This document shows positions 40,365-44,185 of a DNA stretch of 44,185 nucleotides, one piece after another. Under the pieces are notes generated by a model. The model was given only the letters and a program-made list of their open reading frames with translations, made no database searches and was not told the origin of the DNA. The stretch comes from Phycisphaerales bacterium UBA1161 (GTDB lineage Bacteria; Planctomycetota; Phycisphaerae; Tepidisphaerales; Tepidisphaeraceae), in assembly GCA_002311745.1 (NCBI GenBank), contig DBZL01000042.1, positions 1-44,185 on the forward strand. Direction: 5' to 3'. The number at the start of each line of letters is the position of its first letter. Within the stretch, counting starts at the first letter, position 1. Position numbers and translations under genes: made by a program.

Positions 40365-40443
40365 GATGGATCTCCCATTGAAGAGCACTTCCCAAGCGTC
40401 AACCGCGTAGCGACGGCTCTGAATCAGCCCCAGCGCCCGGCGT

Positions 40444-40905
40444 TCATCGCGGGGGGTTGGATCCCAGGGCGGCGAAATACTCGCTCGGGGTCGGCGGCGG
40501 CTTGGCGCCGGGCCGCGGAGCGGGGTTATGCCCCACCACCAGCCGGCCGCAGTCGGGGCAGAAGGTCGGACCCTCCTTCCCTGCCAGCTCATTGAGCAAA
40601 ACCCAAGTCGGTTCGCTCTTGGCGCCGCCGTCGGCCGTCCAATAGCAAGCCTCGGCGGGCACGCCCGTGTTTTTGCCGCTGTAGGGCGAGTAAACCGGGA
40701 CGGTTTCACCCACCTCCAGCTTGTGCGAAAAGGGCTTTTGGGTTTCGGTGCAGATGAACATCCTGGAAAAGGCGCTGCTGGGGGTGTCGCTGTGGAAGTA
40801 AGAAACCGTCGTCGCGGCCGCCCAGCCTAGCGCCAACAAGGTGAAGCAGATGGCCACGGCCCTTCCAAGCCGCGAGCCGAGGAATCGCCGAAGCTGTTCG
40901 ATCAT
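40444..40905 (-). CDS. Small membrane-anchored protein with CxxC motif, unknown
   Basis: From the ATG at 40905 the protein has 153 residues. One membrane segment (about 14-34, AVAICFTLLALGWAAATTV) follows a basic start. The outside part contains ICTETQKPFSHKLEVGE, EACYWTADGG and FCPDCGRLV, and ends in a Pro-rich tail. The FCPDCG pair suggests metal or redox function. Similar small proteins accompany pilin-like genes in planctomycetes. No known activity. Confidence 0.75.
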   Translation of the reverse strand: MIEQLRRFLGSRLGRAVAICFTLLALGWAAATTVSYFHSDTPSSAFSRMFICTETQKPFSHKLEVGETVPVYSPYSGKNTGVPAEACYWTADGGAKSEPTWVLLNELAGKEGPTFCPDCGRLVVGHNPAPRPGAKPPPTPSEYFAALGSNPPR

Positions 40906-41402
40906 GGGTGTTTCCCGCCTGTGAAATGAGCCATAGAAACCGCCGGACGGAGGCGACGTTACCCGCCGAATGTCTCCCCAAAATTCAGACGGCGCATGGC
41001 GAAGGTGAAGATTCTGTTGACGACGCGGATGGGCGCCGCCCAGACGCGACAGGTGATCAGGTGAAGTGCACGGCCTCGGCAAAGCAACATTTCCCGCAGC
41101 GGGCAAGCGTGCGCGATTCACGATGAGCCCGACGCATCTCGCGAAAATCCGCTTAACGGAAACAAACAGAAGAATTCACCGGCGAAAAATATTGGAGCGA
41201 TCTTGTCGGTCTAGAGTCCGCCCACCATTCGGGAAGGGAGAGACAAACCTCACTGGGCAACCAGTGCACCTGTTACAGAAAGGGATTTTCGTTACGAAAA
41301 TTTGCCTGGGCGGTGTTCGAACTTGGAAAGCGGTTTCTTGACAGTCGGGTTCGAGCATCGGGCATCCAGGCGGGGATCAAATTTCTAGGAAGGAGAAGGC
41401 TC
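40906..41402. promoter_or_regulatory. Divergent intergenic region upstream of the LEPR-XLL gene
   Basis: About 500 bases without a gene. Features noted: a perfect inverted repeat ATTTTCG-TTA-CGAAAAT at 41285-41301; TTGACA at 41338-41343, without a good -10 at 17 bases; and a strong ribosome-binding GGAAGGAG just before the ATG at 41403. The region carries the promoters for the small membrane protein (minus) and the surface protein (plus). Confidence 0.45.
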
Positions 41403-44185
41403 ATGTTTAGCACCGTCACACGAAAAGGACGTCGCACCACACAGAAACAGAGAAATCGAATGGATCGCGCCGTGATCGAGGCGATCGAACCGCGCGTCCT
41501 GCTTAGCTCAGTCAATTTCACCGCCGGTTTGACATACACCAACGACATCCAAACCACCGGTCCAACGCTTAAGAGCGGGAATATCAACAATAATGCGTAT
41601 ATTGTGGCGAACCAATCCCCGGTTTCCGGTCGCACCGGAACGTTCGCCTACTCGAACTACGGATTGATGACATTTGCGACCAGCGTCCCCGGTTACAAAT
41701 TGTCGGACATTACGGGCGCTACGCTGCAGCTGTACAACACAGCCAGCAGCGGAAACTACGCCGGCGTTGCAGGCAACTTCGACGTCTGGCTCATCCAAGA
41801 CAGCGATGCGACCACGCCCACGAGCAGCCTGACGTTCGGGGTCAACGCCGACGGACTGCACCAGGGCAATCCCATCCTGCTGGGCTCGTTCACGTTCACA
41901 TCCAGCCAGGCGAGCACGGTGGGATACGCGACGTACACGTTCTCCGGGGTCAATTCGGCGTCGGGAGCGTGGAACACGATTCTCACTGACCTGAACAACA
42001 CGGTGGGGGACTTCCGAATTGCGGTCACGGCGGAGACGTCAACGATGGCCGCCGACTGGTCCAACATCTATACGAATGAGTCCCCAGTATTTAGTCTGAC
42101 CGGCGACGCGGCCCCAACCGAGCAGTACAGCCTGAGCTCTGCAACTTATACGGTCAACGAAACGGCCGGTCTGGAGGAAGTTTCCGTTCTTCGCACCGGC
42201 TACTCCGACGACAGCGGCACCGTCCACTACGCCACGAGCAACGGCACCGCCCTTTCGGGGACCAATTACACGGCCAGCAGCGGGACGCTTAACTTCGCCG
42301 CCGGTCAGACCGTGGCGACGTTCTCCGTGCCGATCACCAACGCGAGCAGCCAGGGCGGCAACAAGGCGTTCAACGTGACGCTCAGCAGTCCCACCGCCGC
42401 CACCGCCACGGCACAGCTGGGAAGCCAAACCACGGCGGCGGTCACGATCGTCGACAAGGCGCCGCTGACCAACAACGTCACCGGCAATCCATCCGAAGTG
42501 GACGACGTTGAAACGGGCGGCGTGTACGCGACGAATCCGCAGTACGCCGTCGTCAACGGGTCCACCAGCAACGGCAGCGGCTCGTTCGGCTACCTCGCTT
42601 ACGAAGTGATGGAATTCTCACCCACGGCGACGCCGACCGTGTACCCCGCGGCGGGCTGGACGGTCAACAGCCTCTCCAACCTGTCGCTGCAGTTGTACAA
42701 CACGGCGACCACGGGCAATTACGGCGGGCACGCGGGTAACTTCGATATTTACTTCATTCCCAACAGTGAAACGACCACCCCGACCAGCTCGCTGACCTTC
42801 CAGGCGGCGGACGTGAACGGCCTCAACGGCCAGGGCGGGACGTCCTCGGCAACGCTGCTGGGAACGTTCAGCTTCAGCAACTCGGTGGTCGGGTACGACA
42901 CGTACACGCCGGCGAGCCTCGGCTCCGGAGCCGGGTCGTTTGCGTCCACGATCCTGGCCGATCTGAACAGCGGCACGCCGTTCCGAATTGCCATCACCCC
43001 CGAAACGACGGCGTTTGCCGCCGATTGGCAGGATGAGCCGATAGCGGGCGTGGCGGACCCGCCGCTGCTATCGCTGACCACCACTGAAACTCAGGTCAAG
43101 ACCACGGAGACGGTGGCTTTCTCCGCCGCCAACTATGCCGTCAACGAGACGGCCGGCACCGTGGCCATCACCGTGCTTCGCAGCGGAACCAATCTCTCCG
43201 ACAGCGAAAACGTCAACTATGCCACGAGCGACGGCACCGCGCTGGCCGGCACTCATTACGTCGCGACCAGCGGTGTCCTGAGCTTCGCCCCGAACCAGAC
43301 CAGCGCGACGTTCAACATCCCCATCGCCGACGTTCCCAACATGGGCGGGAACAAGGCGCTGCGACTGACACTGAGCAGTCCCAGCACCACCAGCAGTCCC
43401 TCCACGACGCTGGGCCTTCTCGGCACCCCCTCCAGCGCCATCGTGACCATCGTGGACATCGCCAACACGCCGTCGAACACCCAAACCCTCACGCAGTACA
43501 GGAGCGACAACTCCAGCGTGGAAACCAGTGGCCCGTACATCCCAACCTCGGCCACGAGCAACCCGTATGCGTATTTCAACGTCGCGGGCAGCGCGACCAG
43601 CTACCCATCGTACGGCGTGCTGGAGTTCAATGATCCCACCGTTCCCAACCCCACCGGCGTCGACACGTTCATTCCCGCTCACACGGTCCAGGCGATCAAC
43701 AGCATCACGCTGACGGTCGCGCAGTCCGGCCCGGCGCCATCGGGAACCAGCGGCCCGCTGGATGTCTACCTCGTGCCGGATACGACGACCAACATTGATC
43801 CCGCACTCGGCGTAGCGGGGACACCCAACCCGCTGTACTACGACACCACCAAGGAGCCCGAAGGCTTGGGCACGCAACTGGGCACACCGGTCCTTCTGGG
43901 CCAGGTGAATTGGAACGCCAACACCCCGGCGGACACGGCGGTGCAACTGCCGCTGATCGATTACAGCCCGTCAGCCGAGAACACCCTCATCGGGTATCTC
44001 AACAGCAACGGAGGGGAAAAGTTCCGCCTGGTGATCACCCCGGAGAACTCGACCGTCCGCGCCAGCTTTGCGGGTGAAATGAACTCTGCTATCGACGGCC
44101 ATTACGAGGCGCCGCAGCTCACGTTCAATCTCCGCGAAGCTCAGTCGACCGGATTGCCGTCGTACATCACGCCGTCTGCCGGCGC
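41403..44185 (+). CDS. Large LEPR-XLL surface protein with Calx-beta domains, 5' part (runs off window end)
   Basis: The frame starts at ATG 41403 after GGAAGGAG and stays open for the remaining 927 codons. IEPRVLLS at about 28-35 is the LEPR-XLL export-related motif of planctomycetes, behind a basic N-terminus. Then alternate two domain types. Domain X (about 38-233, 363-550 and 696-912) contains LQLYNTASSGNYAG, FDVWLI and DLNNTVGDFRIAVTAE in related form in each copy. Calx-beta domains (about 240-355 and 568-686) show TVNETAG, ATSNGTALSGTNY and GNKAFNVTLSSP. Calx-beta modules bind calcium and occur in adhesins and matrix proteins. It is very likely a secreted adhesin or matrix component. 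The C-terminus is outside the window. Confidence 0.92.
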   Translation, partial: MFSTVTRKGRRTTQKQRNRMDRAVIEAIEPRVLLSSVNFTAGLTYTNDIQTTGPTLKSGNINNNAYIVANQSPVSGRTGTFAYSNYGLMTFATSVPGYKLSDITGATLQLYNTASSGNYAGVAGNFDVWLIQDSDATTPTSSLTFGVNADGLHQGNPILLGSFTFTSSQASTVGYATYTFSGVNSASGAWNTILTDLNNTVGDFRIAVTAETSTMAADWSNIYTNESPVFSLTGDAAPTEQYSLSSATYTVNETAGLEEVSVLRTGYSDDSGTVHYATSNGTALSGTNYTASSGTLNFAAGQTVATFSVPITNASSQGGNKAFNVTLSSPTAATATAQLGSQTTAAVTIVDKAPLTNNVTGNPSEVDDVETGGVYATNPQYAVVNGSTSNGSGSFGYLAYEVMEFSPTATPTVYPAAGWTVNSLSNLSLQLYNTATTGNYGGHAGNFDIYFIPNSETTTPTSSLTFQAADVNGLNGQGGTSSATLLGTFSFSNSVVGYDTYTPASLGSGAGSFASTILADLNSGTPFRIAITPETTAFAADWQDEPIAGVADPPLLSLTTTETQVKTTETVAFSAANYAVNETAGTVAITVLRSGTNLSDSENVNYATSDGTALAGTHYVATSGVLSFAPNQTSATFNIPIADVPNMGGNKALRLTLSSPSTTSSPSTTLGLLGTPSSAIVTIVDIANTPSNTQTLTQYRSDNSSVETSGPYIPTSATSNPYAYFNVAGSATSYPSYGVLEFNDPTVPNPTGVDTFIPAHTVQAINSITLTVAQSGPAPSGTSGPLDVYLVPDTTTNIDPALGVAGTPNPLYYDTTKEPEGLGTQLGTPVLLGQVNWNANTPADTAVQLPLIDYSPSAENTLIGYLNSNGGEKFRLVITPENSTVRASFAGEMNSAIDGHYEAPQLTFNLREAQSTGLPSYITPSAG

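Noticed and set aside
41338..41366. TTGACA upstream of the LEPR-XLL gene as a full promoter
   Set aside because: The sequence 17 bases downstream (ggcatc) does not resemble a -10 box.

Overview
The window looks like a chromosomal segment of a GC-rich planctomycete, probably Phycisphaerae-like. Three things point there: a very long surface protein opening with a LEPR-XLL motif (41403 onward), a prepilin-like protein with the planctomycete type of N-terminal helix and DGH motif (39345-40364), and a cluster with a Ycf46-type AAA+ ATPase, DUF1257 and DUF2997. Much of the window is devoted to surface glycan synthesis and export. No rRNA, tRNA, CRISPR array or intact insertion sequence was seen.

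Layout. 1-2241 (minus): the 5' part of a GT-C membrane glycosyltransferase and a GT2-methyltransferase fusion. 2364-14412 (plus): a compact glycan operon with a GT4, ABC exporter permease (Wzm), exporter ATPase (Wzt) carrying a fused sulfotransferase, two SAM methyltransferases (one with a C-terminal coiled coil built of 84-bp/28-residue repeats), a GT2, a GT4-GT2 fusion and GDP-mannose 4,6-dehydratase, closed by a terminator-like hairpin near 14716. 14413-18909: a loose accessory zone with a YHS-like secreted protein, an orphan YqaJ-type exonuclease, a GT-C-like membrane protein, a DUF5131 gene remnant and decayed repeat copies. 18910-25399 (plus): radical SAM enzyme, small ORF, Ycf46-like AAA+, DUF1257, DUF2997, a zinc-ribbon membrane protein with a degenerate S26-like domain, a TPR protein and a PilT-like ATPase. 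25685-35068: a second glycan region with polysaccharide deacetylase, GT2, nucleotide-sugar dehydrogenase, GT-B and GT-A transferases, a second Wzm/Wzt pair, MscL and another GT2. 35182-38187 (plus): panC, a MNT/HEPN pair, panD and lgt. 38314-40905 (minus): S1/P1 nuclease, prepilin-like protein and a small membrane protein. 41403-end (plus): the LEPR-XLL surface protein, cut by the window edge.

How the genes may work together. The first operon has the parts of an ABC-transporter-dependent polysaccharide pathway in which the finished chain end is recognised by the Wzt C-terminal domain. The methyltransferase with a long repeat-built coiled coil resembles in architecture (not demonstrated homology) the WbdD chain terminator and molecular ruler of E. 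coli O9a. The sulfotransferase fused directly to the Wzt ATPase suggests that sulfation, methylation, length control and export could be coupled. This is the most interesting candidate system in the window. The second is the Ycf46/DUF1257/DUF2997 cluster joined to a degenerate peptidase-like membrane protein and a PilT-type motor. Coordinates of starts are my choice from start codons, ribosome-binding sites and family lengths; no database search was run.
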